From: Aphrophora alni
Taxonomy: Eukaryota; Arthropoda; Insecta; Hemiptera; Aphrophoridae
Direction: 5' to 3'
Assembly: GCA_963513935.1 (NCBI GenBank)
Contig: OY740769.1
Span: 68,220,984 to 68,284,983, forward strand
Length of the DNA: 64,000 nt
Part shown: piece by piece, positions 1 through 13,527 of the stretch
Position numbering within the stretch: the first letter of the stretch is position 1
Layout: every line of letters begins with the position of its first letter
Notes under the pieces: generated by a model
Told to the model about the DNA's origin: nothing
Databases searched by the model: none
The model's input: the letters and a program-made list of their open reading frames with translations, nothing else
Translations under genes and position numbers: made by a program

Positions 1-984
1 ATGTTGAATTTGTCAAAACTAACATAAAATTATGTCTTAGGCCTGACCCATAAGACAAATATTTCTTTATTTGGGTGGATAAAAAGATCCACCAGTAAGT
101 TATATAGGCTATTTACAATTAGGGACATTTACAGCCATTTTATGAATTTCCCCGATTCTAGAGGTTGCTTTCAGTACAGTATCCTCATGATAGGAATGTG
201 TCTGGGGTGAAAAGGAAAAGAGGGACTCCCACACTTACTTTCAGCTGTACAACCCCAAAAAATAGAAATAGACCTCAAATGCTTCTGTATAAACACGTAC
301 CCTACTTTTGTTTCTTTTATCGGTGCAAATAAGCATAAAACGTTTTCAAAAGTCTGTCACAAAGTTTTAAGTTTAGGAAATACAGGTAAAAGTTAAATAG
401 CTAAGCAGTAATTTGTGTACCTAGTTTTCTTGTAATGGTTTGGGCTAGTAAGTAAGTAGAAGGTAGGACACGCCCCTTACACCAGACACAACCCTAGTCT
501 AAGGCTACTGTATCTCTAGTTAACCAATGTTGTTACAAATGGGGTTTAAAATGTATGTGCTATGTGTCACTCCAAAAATAGTAAGTTCAGAAGTTAACCG
601 TTATATTTTTAACAATAACAATTATATAAATCTAAAAATATCTAAATCGAAAACAGGTATACGAGTATACCACAATGACCACACTTAATACCAAATGTTA
701 TTCAACATTTTGGAATTTGTGTGTAAGTGATACATAGTATTTATCCGTAATATATGTGTAGTATGGATTTCAGATATCCTTTTCATTCATAAAAGCACAT
801 TTTTAAAAAAATATCTTTCCTTCGAAAACACCAAGCTCCATTTCTTCATAACCTTTCAACTGTACCCTCAAGGCCTAGCCTATGCACGTCATGTCTGCAC
901 AGTATCCCTCAGGATATATCTTATACGTGCTTGCTTTCCTTTTTCTTTATCTTTCGGATCAATCTATCAACCATAGATTTTATT
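1..984. other. AT-rich non-coding DNA, nothing recognised
   Basis: All six frames are broken by frequent stops. I see no element remnant, RNA gene or convincing splice-bounded exon. The only open frame reaching the end of this stretch is an artefact that runs into the adjoining TA array. Confidence 0.6.
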
Positions 985-988
985 TATA

Positions 989-1062
<74 letters not shown>
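985..1062. repeat. (TA)n microsatellite
   Basis: A nearly pure TA dinucleotide array of about 78 bp, with one TG interruption near its left end (TATATGTATA). It can form a cruciform and is expected to be length-polymorphic. The Ile-Tyr repeat open frame across it (882-1094) is a by-product of the array and not a gene. Confidence 0.95.
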
Positions 1063-1065
<3 letters not shown>

Positions 1066-3447
1066 TTTTGTTAAATAAAAAATGTTTCCTGTAAATAATT
1101 ACAAACCTATTTATAATTTTTCATTTGAAGACAATAAAAAAATTAAAGAAGACACAGTATGCAAATCAGCTTGTAAAGTAGGACTACGCATTTTTGAAGC
1201 AGTTTTTTAAGTAATTAACATCTCCTATTAACTGATTCGATGATGTCATATGACAGTATATTATATCGACGCTTATATGGTATGATATTAAAATTTCAGG
1301 TTCCCGATGAAATGTTTGTATTACAAGATTGACGTTAGTCATTTCTGTCGTTCCGAAAAGTTATAACATTAACGATAACATAATTGTTTACAACTTTCCT
1401 GAAGTTCAGTTCTTCAGACAGTAAAATGTTGACGTGGGACCAATTCAAGAAATTTATTTTGAGATATCTAGAATTGAAAAATGATACTTAAAAATGAAAT
1501 CTAATAAATTAAATTTATTAAATAGTCTTTAAACATAAATGAATCAGGCCACGATTGTGTGTATGTATCTGTTAATTTTTTTCAATATATTTGTAAATTG
1601 GATTTAAACTCTGTGGAGGCAGCCATTATGTGGAAACCTCGGTCGAGGTTGAAACCAGAAAAAATGAAATATGTAAATACTGCTTTGGTTTTTATTCTGC
1701 TTAGTCGTGTATATTCTATTTTAATGTCTTTAACCAGTACAAATTTAACGGTTAAATCTTAAATACATTACAACTAATGAATTTTCTATACATATCATTT
1801 CTATACATTTATAAATAATGTTTTGTTTTATTCTTTGCATAAGGTTTTAATTTGAAATAGGAGCATCATGATGATTTATTTTGTTCTTTCCCCTTTATTT
1901 CAAATACTGGAATGAATCAAATATAAAGCTAATAAAACATAAAGAGGGACATTAAAACTTAGAACCTTCTCAGTTTAACCTAGGCCATTGCGTCGCACCT
2001 GATCATAAAGGATCACGACTAAAGAAACAGCAGAATATAAAATTATAGAGTAGTCACGTTATGTAAATTTTTGTATCAATTTCGTCTACCACCTACGTTT
2101 AGGGAAATTTTCCCTTCTATAAATTTGGGATTAGTACCTAAATTTTAATGTTGGTATTTTATAAACAACTCATGTACTGCACTTTTAGTTGTTTCCAATA
2201 TTGAATACAATACATTTCTCTAATTTGACATTTTTCTGTGTTTGTAACAGTGTATTTTTATTTATTTTGTGACTAATAGCAATAGAAAAATTTCACGCAA
2301 TGTTGAGTTAGATAATAACGAGTACTGCCGATTTATTAGGTTTTCACTTCATCTGAGAAATTTTGTGTAATAATTGGTAACCGTTTATTTATATAAACAA
2401 AGCAAGACAGGTGTAAATTTACATTTGACGTTGTCGTTTTGTATATTTATATACTGTAGAGTTTCAGAAGAGTTGAATTTCAATTGAGCTATTCACAAGA
2501 CAAACTCCCTTCAATTAATTACTCTGCATTGTTTATGATGGCATTGAAATATTCATAAGTAATGAATTTGAAATCATGGCCATTATGGCTTATCAAAATT
2601 ATAATTTCTGAAGTCACGGTAAGTTTGAATTGCGTCCATAGGGAGCGCCACTTGAGTGGATACGTTTTCAATGGCAGATTCATTAATTAATCATTTAGAC
2701 CTCCTAACCTTTAGAATTCCCTCTATAAAAATTTGTAGAAACTTGTTTCTTATTGTTCAAAAATACAACTTGGTGAATATAGTATAAGGCAGAAAGAGTA
2801 TTACAGTAAATGTCAGAAATGAAACGATAACTAATTGCGGGAGTATAAATGAAAAACAAATGTTTGGGTTATATTTGTGTTATATTTCATAAGCTTTTAG
2901 AGTTTCAAGATAGAAGTACAGTTCGCAATAAAATTTACTTAATGTTTCTTTGTTTCCCAATATGTACTAGACTGTATGAAAGTGTAAAAATATAATCTTT
3001 TTCTTAATTATATTCCTGTAACGTTGAACAAATACTATAACTACAAAATCCAAGTTCAACGTCCATTGACACAAGAGGGCAACGAGTTTTTTTAACAAAT
3101 TTAACCGATAAAAATCGCAACTACCGTAATTTAAACAGTAGAAATGAGTTGTTTTTTTAAATCGATTGAGATAAAAAGAGACTAATAATGTTAATGTTGG
3201 AATATCGAGAAATATAATACATATTAAACAAGTTTATTTGAAATATCTATCATTTAAAAAATTACACCATAGTAAGAACTCTTTTTGTTATTTACTTCGG
3301 TGGAGAAACCTTACATAACTTCAAATAATTAAATGTAGCCGAAAGATCAAACTGGTTAACTGATGTTTACCGTTAAATATGTTGGGCGCATAAGAAAAAT
3401 GTGTGTTGAAAGTTAAATTGAAAATCTATGTATTAGTTTCTCAGAAA
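1063..3447. other. AT-rich non-coding DNA, nothing recognised
   Basis: Frames are short and without recognisable protein motifs. A GTAAGT splice-donor-like string occurs near 2619, but no upstream frame of coding character ends there. No mobile element was recognised. Confidence 0.55.
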
Positions 3448-3481
3448 ATTAATCACAAACGTACATTAATCACAAACGTAC
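3448..3481. repeat. 17-bp exact tandem duplication
   Basis: The unit ATTAATCACAAACGTAC occurs twice head to tail (3448-3464 and 3465-3481) with no mismatch, so it is a recent local duplication. It lies in otherwise unremarkable AT-rich DNA. Confidence 0.9.
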
Positions 3482-4740
3482 ATATCACAATATATATTTA
3501 TTTTCAACGATGAATCAGCTGAGATACAACTATTATTATTTTACTAAAACCAATATTAATTATTAATTAAGAAGAAACAACTGTAGTTCAAACAATAACT
3601 GATTCGGATAATTATATTCTCTTGCATTAACCAAAAACTATAATTTCCAAATGTTTATTTAGAAAGTTAATTGTCATAAGAAGAAGTCTCATTAACATAA
3701 ACATATAACTATATTGTTTATCTTTTCTAAATTTTTCCCATTATTTTTTTACTAGTAGATAATGCCATTTTATAATTTTTTCAAATTTCTCGATTTTTTC
3801 GATATTTAAAACCAAAATAAAACAATGGCTTTTATGGGCCATAAAGTAGTCCACTCAAGGAAGTATACATCAACATAGGCACACCGTTTGAAGTGTAAGA
3901 GCTGGAGGTACAGATAAGCCAAGATTTTATTTTATTCATTTAGTCTCAGAAATGCAAGAAACGAAAATGTTATTATGCAGCGACAACCTTTTTCGTCAGA
4001 CGCTACCACACAAACGGCTAGACTGATTATCATGCTGTTTCCACTAATCCTACTTGCACTGTGAAGTTCAATTAAAGGTTTTTTTTTAAAAACAAAAATC
4101 ATACTCAAGAACTTTCGTTAATGTTTAAAATTACTAACTCCCGTTTACAATTTTTTTTTGTCCTAAAGTACTTAAAACGGGAAAAGAGAGCGAGTCACAT
4201 TTTAGTAACTCGTATTAACATTTCGTTACATTTTGTAATACGATTATTGATTGGTTTAATCTACGAAAAGTCAAATTAAAAATCTTATATCGGTATACAT
4301 AATATAGTAGATTAGTTAAAACTGTATGAGTTGTTTTAGCTATTAGGATTATGGAAATGACGCTTTCGGAAGTTCGATTTTTGTATGGATATATGAAACC
4401 AAAAACAATATTTTTTATAAAAAATATACATTTATTTTTTGTTTCATGTAACAGTATCAAGACCGAGACAGGTAAACAAATGGGTGCAGGCCGTCAATTT
4501 CAGGTAAAGTCAATTTTTGTTGGATGAAATTAGCATTTCAAAATTCACTAGACTGTGTTAAAAGTATTCCATAACAGCACATAATCCTCATTTTGTTGAA
4601 AATTTGTGTGAAACAAAATTTAATTTTAAGTTTCATCTTGGCCAACAAACACAAATGAATGAATGAATTAATTAATATGTATTTATTTGTTTTGTTTTTT
4701 GTACTAAATAGAAATAATTGTTCCTTTTATACAAATAATA
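3482..4740. other. AT-rich non-coding DNA, nothing recognised
   Basis: One minus-strand open frame of about 80 codons (4460-4215) has no recognisable motif and AT-driven composition; I treat it as chance. No RNA gene or element remnant was seen. Confidence 0.5.
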
Positions 4741-5390
4741 TATACATAAAACAAACCTACACTAAAAAGAAATAAACAATACCCCGAGGGTTTAAACCTG
4801 TCCGGGGATCTATATGTCTAGTGTCTAGTGTGTCATTAAACTAATAAAACTAAACTACGCACTAAAACATAAAATACACGTAAAAAAAGATTATAAAATT
4901 AATTCGATTTAATTAAAGTAGAAAAAACCGCAGCCGAACGAGTCCAGAGAGATGAGCAATATCTTTACATAGGGTTTCAAAAATAAAAACTAAAACAAAA
5001 CGTTATATTTTAATTACTATAAAGAAAATATTTAAAATAAATTTTATTAGAAAACAACCAAATTTCTAACCCAATTTAAAACCAAATATACACTGTAAAC
5101 ATTTTTTTCATCTACCACTCACACATACATTCTCTTTTTCTATCAAATTATACAATATACATAATTTCAAATTGTACATACCAAGTTATACAACTTTCAT
5201 TTTCAGAACTAATTTGGCACCAACATATCACCAAAAAAAGCTAAACACATCTACCCACCTACATACACACCTACTCACATGCCCACACATATAATATCTT
5301 CATAAAACACAAAAACACCCTCCTTCACCAACAAAAACACACACAATAAGTTTTCCTCACTCCCCCCCCACACACACACACATTATTCAG
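4740..5390 (-). repeat. Strand-biased A/C-rich segment, possible decayed retroelement tail
   Basis: The plus strand is strongly enriched in A and C and depleted in G, especially from 5220 to 5390, ending in a run of C and CA. Near 4782-4808 there is a hairpin-capable segment in which CCCCGAGGG pairs loosely with CCTGTCCGGGG around a GTTTAAAC core. A short tandem GTCTAGT repeat follows near 4819. Read on the minus strand this could be the G/T-rich 3' tail of a retroelement, but I recognise no coding remnant. Simple compositional drift is the alternative. Confidence 0.3.
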
Positions 5391-8110
5391 TTAATACTTT
5401 AAAATACGGTTCAAAATTGTCAATTATATGTTTTCTCAATAACCGTGAAAATGTATTATTTTTTAAGCTTTGGATATTATATGGCAAACAGTTAAAAAAC
5501 TTTGGTGATAGGAATGGAAATAATTTCATAAAAACAGTCAAATTCGGTTAGGTATATAGTTATTTAATTTATTGCGTAAATTTTGAGGTCTTAAATGGTA
5601 AAATGGTCATGAGGATATTTCTATCTGGGATACATCTTTCCAGCGATAATGCTGCAATACAAATTGAGACAGAGAAAAGGCTTGCGGAAATTGGAGAAAA
5701 AAAAGAAGGAAAGAAAGATGGTAAATATCAATCAGAAAAGTAGTTAGTCCAATTCCAACAAGGAAGTTGATTTTTAAAACTAATCTACTTCAAGTTTATG
5801 ATAATGGATTATATTTGCTTTTCTTAACCGACAACTTCGTTTTTATTTAACATTTTTCTTTACCATTAAAAATAAGCAGAGTATGATAAACCAGGGTAAA
5901 ATTAGTTTTACAGGGCTTTTTCTATGGTTCTTGTCATTTTCAGCTTAAAGGTTCAGACGAGTTTCACAATTGTGTATGTCTGTCTTTCCCACATACTGAT
6001 TATGTTATTTTGGTCGGAATTATTTCGAGAACAGGTGGTCCTGAATCGAACATTACGATTAATAAAGTGGTGGGTGTCTGAAGCATGGTTGTATTTTAGA
6101 TCAATTAGATCAATACTTTCAATGGTTGGAGGTGAGATAATAAATTATTATATCTTAAATGAGTCCACTGAATGAAAACAACCTTGCAGTTTTGGTATAT
6201 TAAGACGTTTATAGGAGTTGACAAAAATAGTATGATTTTTAATGTACCTCAACAAGTTTAATGAATTTAAAAATTAAAGTTTAGATTTTAAATCAGTTTG
6301 TCTGTATAATTAATAATAAAACATTTTATTCTGTAAATCGAATTAAACCCAACATGTTTAATTCATTATTTCTGTACTGGAGGATTTTAAAACATGCTTA
6401 TAAAACATTGTATTAAAAGGGTTTTGTTAGAATGTATTTTTGTTTTAAATAATTTACGTATTTCTTAAAATAATTACAACGATTGTTCACATTAAGGATA
6501 TTTTTACATAATACCGTTCCTTCCATGTAACAATAATCAAATAAATTGGAGGTATCGATTTTTCCTCTTTCATTTCTTCCCCTCTCATATTCTTATAGGA
6601 ATGTAATGTTAATATCATTCGTTGACAAACTCCATCACGGTCATCAAAACCTTTCCTGTGTCTTGTAGGTGTTTACACACCATGTATTGTTTTGAGAACT
6701 GTGTTTCAAAATAATGGTTATGATTTAATAGTGTTGTTTTCCTAGATTTTATAGTTAATCAAAACTAAGGTTAAATGAACCTTTAAATATATTTATGTTC
6801 ATTATATATACAAACGAAAATATTATGAGTAGAATAATACTTTAGATAGTAAAGCGGATGGTAGAGCAGGTGGCCTCATGTATAAATCCGGTCTTGGTGA
6901 CACGCATATGATCAATGCTTTTTAATTAAACAATAATTTATGAAACAAAAATATAATATCTGTGATAAATTAATAAAATATAGTGTCACCTTATTTGACG
7001 GACATTTTAGTTAAATAATCCTTTGTTGATTTTGTTTCATTATGTAATAATAAGCTAGAATTTTAAAATAACCATATTTTTAGTAATGGAGAAAACAAGA
7101 CAAATTTGTAAGATTAACCAAAATTGTAGATACATAGAGAGAGGAGAGAGGGGCGAAAGTGACGTTATATGCTTTAATAAAACATTTTGTTTAATTAAAC
7201 TATTCTTTACCTATAGTTAATATTTCTACTCCCCCTTCCCATTCTTTGTCATCAAATACTGCATGAAAGATGATCAATTGAATGAATATCAAGGAGTTGC
7301 AGAAAAGGAAAGGGTCAAAGATGATGATGTAGTTGTATTAGCTTCTTAAACTACCATCAATTCACATTTACCTTTTCAAAAAGGTATCCATACTCATTGG
7401 ATATGTTTTAATAAATGCTGAAAATAAAAAAGAATACGTTTTATCGGACATATGTCACATAACACATAACCACTATATTTATAAAGGCGAAAAAAAACCC
7501 ATTCTCTTTCCCAGTTGTAAGATTGAATCTATACTTATCTTCGTCCATTTAAAAATTACTGGAAATGAACTACAAGTAGGAGACGATCAAAATGTACCTC
7601 AGGGAATTTTATGCATCTTTTTTTAAAAGGCCTACCATACTAAACGTGTTTATCCACTATAACCAAGATAGTGTTGATACAAATCTCTAGTTGTAACAAT
7701 CAATTTAGATATTTAATTGAACTTTTTTAACTAACATTAGTCATAAACTGGAAAATGAAAAAAATCAATTTGGTTGAAAAGAATTGTGGATTTATTTAAA
7801 CACCTAGTTTCTAAGCTGTCCATCCCTCTTAACCATGACAAAGTTACTAAATGTTGTTAGTCAAATATCTTTATTCAGTTTAGCTGTTAAATAATTGCTT
7901 AAAATAAATGACATAAATATACCGGTGGTAGGATGTTGCAGATAGACCAGGTATACCCACTTTAGATAGACAGTACACCAAGTGATATAGCGCACATACC
8001 TGTTAAATCAAAACAGCACAAAATGAAAAATTCATAACTTGCCATTCGGACTAGTGCTGGGGTTCCAATCATGTGTTCGGATTAACTTGATCTCAATGTA
8101 CTGCACTCTA
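5391..8110. other. AT-rich non-coding DNA, weak tRNA A-box-like string only
   Basis: No coding region or clear element. Near 6857-6872 the string GATGGTAGAGCAGGTGG resembles a tRNA A box, but no B box (GGTTCGANNCC) follows at the right distance, so no tRNA is called. An 83-codon open frame at 5924-6175 has no recognisable family. Confidence 0.5.
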
Positions 8111-8814
8111 ACACATTGTACCAATAATGTTTTATTGTATTTTAGTTGTAAATATTACACGAGAACAATATTCTACTATTGTAAATATTATAAATGGTGT
8201 ATAGGTTGAGCGGATAAGAGAACCCGTTTGTCCTAACTTTCCAAGTTAAGAACGTTTTGTTCTATTATAACAACTTATTTAAAAAATATTAACTATCATA
8301 CGTGGTGATCATTACTATTTTCACCTATAATTTAAGTTTTCCAACTGGGATAACTAACCAATTCACGGTGGTCATCAATTCTACATCAAAGTACGAGAAA
8401 GTTTGTTTGACACTTATTCGCACAAACATAATATTTGCTTTACAATGTTATTAGAAAGTGAATGTTTTTAACTTTAATAAAATAGAGGAAGTGTAAATTA
8501 GTTAATTTCTATATTTACACTAATTTCAAGGAATCCAAATAAATAGATGTAGAAATCATAATTATTTTAAGTATGTATTGTACAATGTAAAATGAAACAA
8601 AACCTTACGTGTGACATTGATAAAGGGGTTTTTGAAGATTACTTTAGTCCATTTTAAATAATTTATCGTCTTATATATAACCTACAACCCCAAAGTAAAT
8701 ATCAAATAAAGTTAAATCTAAGAGGCCCAAGTTTTATTGAGAAGATATATAAATCTATGTGTAGATAATATTATAACCAATATCGGTCAATGTTTTCGTC
8801 ATTCCATATTTTAC
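8111..8814 (+). repeat. Left arm of a large diverged inverted repeat
   Basis: This segment reappears as its reverse complement in 11908-13780. Landmark matches include CGTACTTTGATGTAGAATTG, GAAAATAGTAATGATCA, TAGAACAAAACGTTCTTAA and the CCAATATCGGTCA block near its right end. By eye identity is roughly 70-75% with indels. The arm holds a single TTAA just beyond the CGTTC block (near 8254), which is the unoccupied version of the insertion site in the right arm. The arms are about 3.1 kb apart. They may be two inverted copies of one dispersed repeat or the arms of one fold-back element. No coding frame is present. Confidence 0.8.
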
Positions 8815-11800
8815 CCAACTGAAAATGATTTATACTGTATAAGATTGATTAATACTATATTTATTGCATAACAGAAAGCACCACAAATGTTGAATATTTG
8901 AACACGTAATTAGCAGGATGTAGGTAAATAAAAATAAGCCATGGAACACTAACTAAATACACTACTGGTATTAACTCATCACCGCATTATAGAGATTCTA
9001 TTATTGACTTGAAACTCACATCCGGGCACCGACAAATGGTTATACAGATACAGAATTAAACACAGAACAACGGAAATTAATTGCTAGTTTTAATGCTATA
9101 TACAGAAAATATGTATACTTGTGGTTTGTATAAACACATTCATAAACTGACGGCTATATTGAATATAAACAACGTTATTAACCCGTTTCCTCATGAAGTT
9201 GTTTATTTTAGGAATCATCATGATAGTCAGACATGATCAGAAACTTCAAAACGTTATATATACTGTAAATATATCGCACCATCACAATATTAGTGGATGG
9301 CGTGTGAAAGACAGTTTTCTTGTCGCATGTCGATCATAGATTGTGAACTGTGTCTATACCGTCTCATGGAGTAAAAGTTCTCTTCTAAAAGGATCAAAAG
9401 ATGCGTTGAACGACCCAGTAAAGTTAAAACAATGGCTGTTTTGAAAATAAGTTGTCAATTTTTGGATTGGTTTGATGTTGGGAAAAAAAGGGAAACATAT
9501 TAAACGTTTACTGAAATGGCTTTATTTTATAGTAGGAAAGAAACTTGAGTGTTACAGGTTTCTTTAAATAAAGTGTTTTGATGAGGTAAAGCCATATTTT
9601 GAAAATAAATCATGAAGTGCTTATACCACTACATGAAAAACAGACTAAAGAAAAATTGCATGATACGTTTGCACCACAGAGACAAATGGCTTTCCTGACG
9701 TCCTGACGTTATATGACAAGTTAAAATAACGATTTCCAGATTTTTCTTAATGTATCTGTTTTGAGTCCATAAAAGTGGTTTTTGAAATAATATTTGTCTG
9801 TCTGTCTGTATTATGTGCAGTACAGCCCATACGATAGCCAGGGGTTTTTAATTTGGTTTGTGTGGTCATAAACATATTTGCACTGTTTAATTATTTTTTT
9901 GATAACTCAAACTTTGAGTGTAGGTTGTCACAAAAGTTACCACTTTCTTAGAATTTGTTTTCAACGACTTTAATCAAATTTAGCTCAATTGTTGCCTATA
10001 TGGACCCAAATAAAACTTATTGATCATCAAATATTTGATATTTCGTTTTTTGAGTTATCGGCAAGAAACAAAAAATCAGTCATAGGGTTGTGGTAAAATA
10101 ATTATTTACTCAATATAGATTCTATCTATATAGGTTTAAATTTGAGTGAAATGTGAATATTAATGACTCAAACCCGTATGCAAAATCAAAAGTAAAAATA
10201 TATTACGATTACAAAAATTGAGGAAAAACAAAAACGATCCAAATTGCAGCCATTAAAAACTCGATTTAAAAAAAAAATTACGATTTATGGCGAGGACATA
10301 TTTATGGCTCAAATGATTCAAGTTTAGGACCTTATATAAATATTTACATGTTTATTCAAACCATTATAATTTTTGATTGACAACTACCGAAATGCTAGTC
10401 ATTTGATTCATTTGATTTGGGCATAGGTTAGTAGGAAAGTTTGTGCAATATTTTAGCACCATTTATTTTAAATGTAAACAAATAAAGAAAGAACAAAGTA
10501 ATCCCATAGAACATATTTATACAAAGCTTTCGTTACTGAATAATTATTAGTATTGCATCTTGGAGATGGTAAATATTTTGATTATCAAACTAGGTTCAAG
10601 AGGTCATACTTGCATCATATTTCTTGTTTATTTTGTATATGGTCATTGATATGAGAAAGCTACTTAGTTCTTTCACAACATTTTTTTTTTCAATTCTTAA
10701 AACATATTGTTAACACCTCAACATACTGTAAGACATAGATGTTCAATAAACTGCCTATATGTCAGGGGGCAATCATAAGCTTAAGACGCTAAGTTAATTT
10801 ACTAACTATATCTACTTAACTAGTAAACGCCTTCAATAAGTTGTGATACCGTTTTGCAGGTTAATTTTATTGGATAATTCTTCTTTTTGCGTTTTACAAC
10901 ATACAGTACACACAAAAAACAGAACTGTTAATTAGTATTGTTTAGCGGCAAATATATTTTATTTATCACATTTAAAAAAGTCTCATTTTCTAAAATTCTT
11001 AGTAAAAAAAGAAATATTTCATATTAAATAAATAGTCGTAGGTCTTGGATGTCTAAAAACATCTCTAATGTCACAAAAAGGATGGATTGAGACGAAATAC
11101 TACTATGATATGGTTAAACTGATTGTGGTAGAGTTTCTGAAAATGCTTTTTCTTTGCAATTTATATGTTTCCGAAAACAACAAATGGAAGTTTAAATAAT
11201 TAATATAAGTGTGGCTTTTTTTTCAGTAGAAATAACAAATTAAAAACAGGAATTCCAAATTTGTGAACAGGGTTCCAAGAGATATGAAAATACTAAGTTT
11301 TTACGTTAGACAATCGTATATTTGAAATATTTTGAATTTACCTGTGCAGTTATTTATTGGATCCGATGATCTGGGAAAAGAGTAGTCCTCTTTTGGATGT
11401 CATTTATAAAAGAAATTATTAAACACAAAAATAAAGTTGTATTCCGTAACAGACAACCTTACAACTGAAGACTATTAACTATTGAATTATATTCGTCCAA
11501 CTTCTTAGACCGAACATCATACGCCTGAAAGCCTTAATATTTATTTCTGGATTTGTTTTATGTTAGGCCTGAAATAAAAGGAAACAAGTTTTATATTCTG
11601 AATGTTTACTATCATATGTATAATATTTTACTTTGTAAAATTATACACCTATATCAGATAATTCAAGTTTTGATTAAAATCGTCTCCATTGTAACCTCTG
11701 AATTTTGCGCCCAAAATATTTGTAACCTTATCTTCAAAAATATGGGGTTGTAATTTATTCTAAAAAAGTTAGAATACATTATTAAAATACAGTGAAATGA

Positions 11801-11907
11801 TTTTTACAAACACTTACGATGGTTAGACTGTTAGTAATAAATTTAAGTTCTGTAACTAAACTCTCTTTCCTCTGTCAATATTTCAAAGTAACTCATCTTT
11901 ATTTGTT
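8815..11907. other. Spacer between the inverted-repeat arms
   Basis: AT-rich DNA with no recognisable coding region. A short TGTC repeat occurs near 9797-9809. An 11-bp inverted pair (GATAACTCAAA at 9901-9911 and TTTGAGTTATC at 10049-10059) could mark a small decayed DNA element of about 160 bp. If the two arms belong to one element this spacer would be its interior, but no transposase-like frame was found. Confidence 0.5.
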
Positions 11908-12749
11908 TAAAATATTGAATGACGAAAACAATGACCGATATTGGTTATTATATTATTATTATATATATAGAGATGGATATATATCTTGTCAATAAAACTT
12001 GGGGTTTCTAGACTTGACTTCATTTGATATTTACTTTGGGGTCATAGGTTATAAATATTTTTTTGTTTAAGATGATAAATTAATAAAAATAGACTAAAGT
12101 AATATTCAAAAACCCTGTCGCATGACACACCTATTTACAGATTTTGTTTGTTATTAATCAAAGTTTTTAAAATCTTATATTGTACAATACATACTTACTT
12201 AAAATATTATTTTATAGAGATACTTACTTGGATAATACTATAAATATAGAATTTATCTTATTTACACTTCATCTATATAATATATAGTTTATAATCATAT
12301 TTTATATAGTTTAAAAATTTACTTTATAATAACATAGTAAAGAATATATATTGTGTTTGTTGTTACACGTTCATGCTCGTACTTTGATGTAGAATTGGTG
12401 TCCACTAAGAATTGGTTAGAAATCCAAGTTTTCCTACATATCTTAAAGGTTGGAGTGAAAATAGTAATGATCATAACGTATAAGAGTGTGTTAGGAAATA
12501 CTTATAAATAAGTTGTTAGAATAGAACAAAACGTTCTTAAAAAACCCTTTCGCTCACAAACATTTTTTTACAGCTATCTGTATAGAATCCCAGGGTTATT
12601 ATTGTAGCATCTAATAGAGTCGGAGGCCTAATTTAGTTATTTCGTAGCGATTTGTTAAAATAATCCATAAATCATTTAATTATAAATCAATTCATATGAT
12701 TTTGTTTGTTATATAGTTTGTAATTAACTACTCTAAAATATCAAGTATT

Positions 12750-12751
<2 letters not shown>

Positions 12752-12822
<71 letters not shown>
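12752..12822. repeat. (TA)n microsatellite inside the piggyBac-like insertion
   Basis: Pure TA array of about 71 bp, some 210 bp inside the left end of the insertion. It is absent from the other inverted-repeat arm, so it arrived with the insertion or expanded after it. Confidence 0.95.
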
Positions 12823-12826
<4 letters not shown>

Positions 12827-13456
12827 TATAATACAATCAATATATGGTAAAATAAAAAATGACGCCCAAAAACACACATTAAATAGTTTTTATGTAAATT
12901 TACACATTTTCAGTTTTTCGATTATATTTTCAGTTTTTCACATCAACTTATATTAGAATGTAAATTACAACCCAACACAGTTGTTGGACTATTTACAAAT
13001 ATTTACACAAAACATAAGTTTTTCAATTAATTGTAACAAGAGTTTTATTTTAATACAAAAATGCCTAACCTAAATATTAGACTATCTAAAATAACTAGCC
13101 TAAATGGAACAAAAATGTTGGAAGATAAATAATACTAGCATTTGTGTTCTGGATATTACTTTGTATGCACACTTTTTTGCACTTTACATATCAAAAGTTT
13201 GATTTTTTTATATAAAATAAACAATAAACTAATTAATTATTTATACAAAAACTGTGAAAACATAAAGAGCAACTAAAAGAATTATCATATAATTCTAAAC
13301 TCAGTGGTTATATACATACAACAGCTGACATCAATTCAAAGAAAAAACAACTGAGTTTGACAAGGCCAACATAATTACGTTTCACAAACAACTAAATGCC
13401 GATCGAATATGTAACATTTTAACATATATGGAAAGCTTGTATTTTCCCAATCATTT

Positions 13457-13459
<3 letters not shown>

Positions 13460-13523
<64 letters not shown>
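13460..13523. repeat. Second (TA)n microsatellite inside the insertion
   Basis: Pure TA array of about 64 bp, roughly 120 bp from the right end of the insertion. Together with the array at 12752 it makes the element bounded by TA-rich shoulders. The Tyr-Ile open frame across it (13428-13700) is an artefact. Confidence 0.95.

Positions 13524-13527
<4 letters not shown>

Noticed and set aside
6850..6905. A tRNA gene suggested by GATGGTAGAGCAGGTGG
   Set aside because: No B box or pairing acceptor stem follows.
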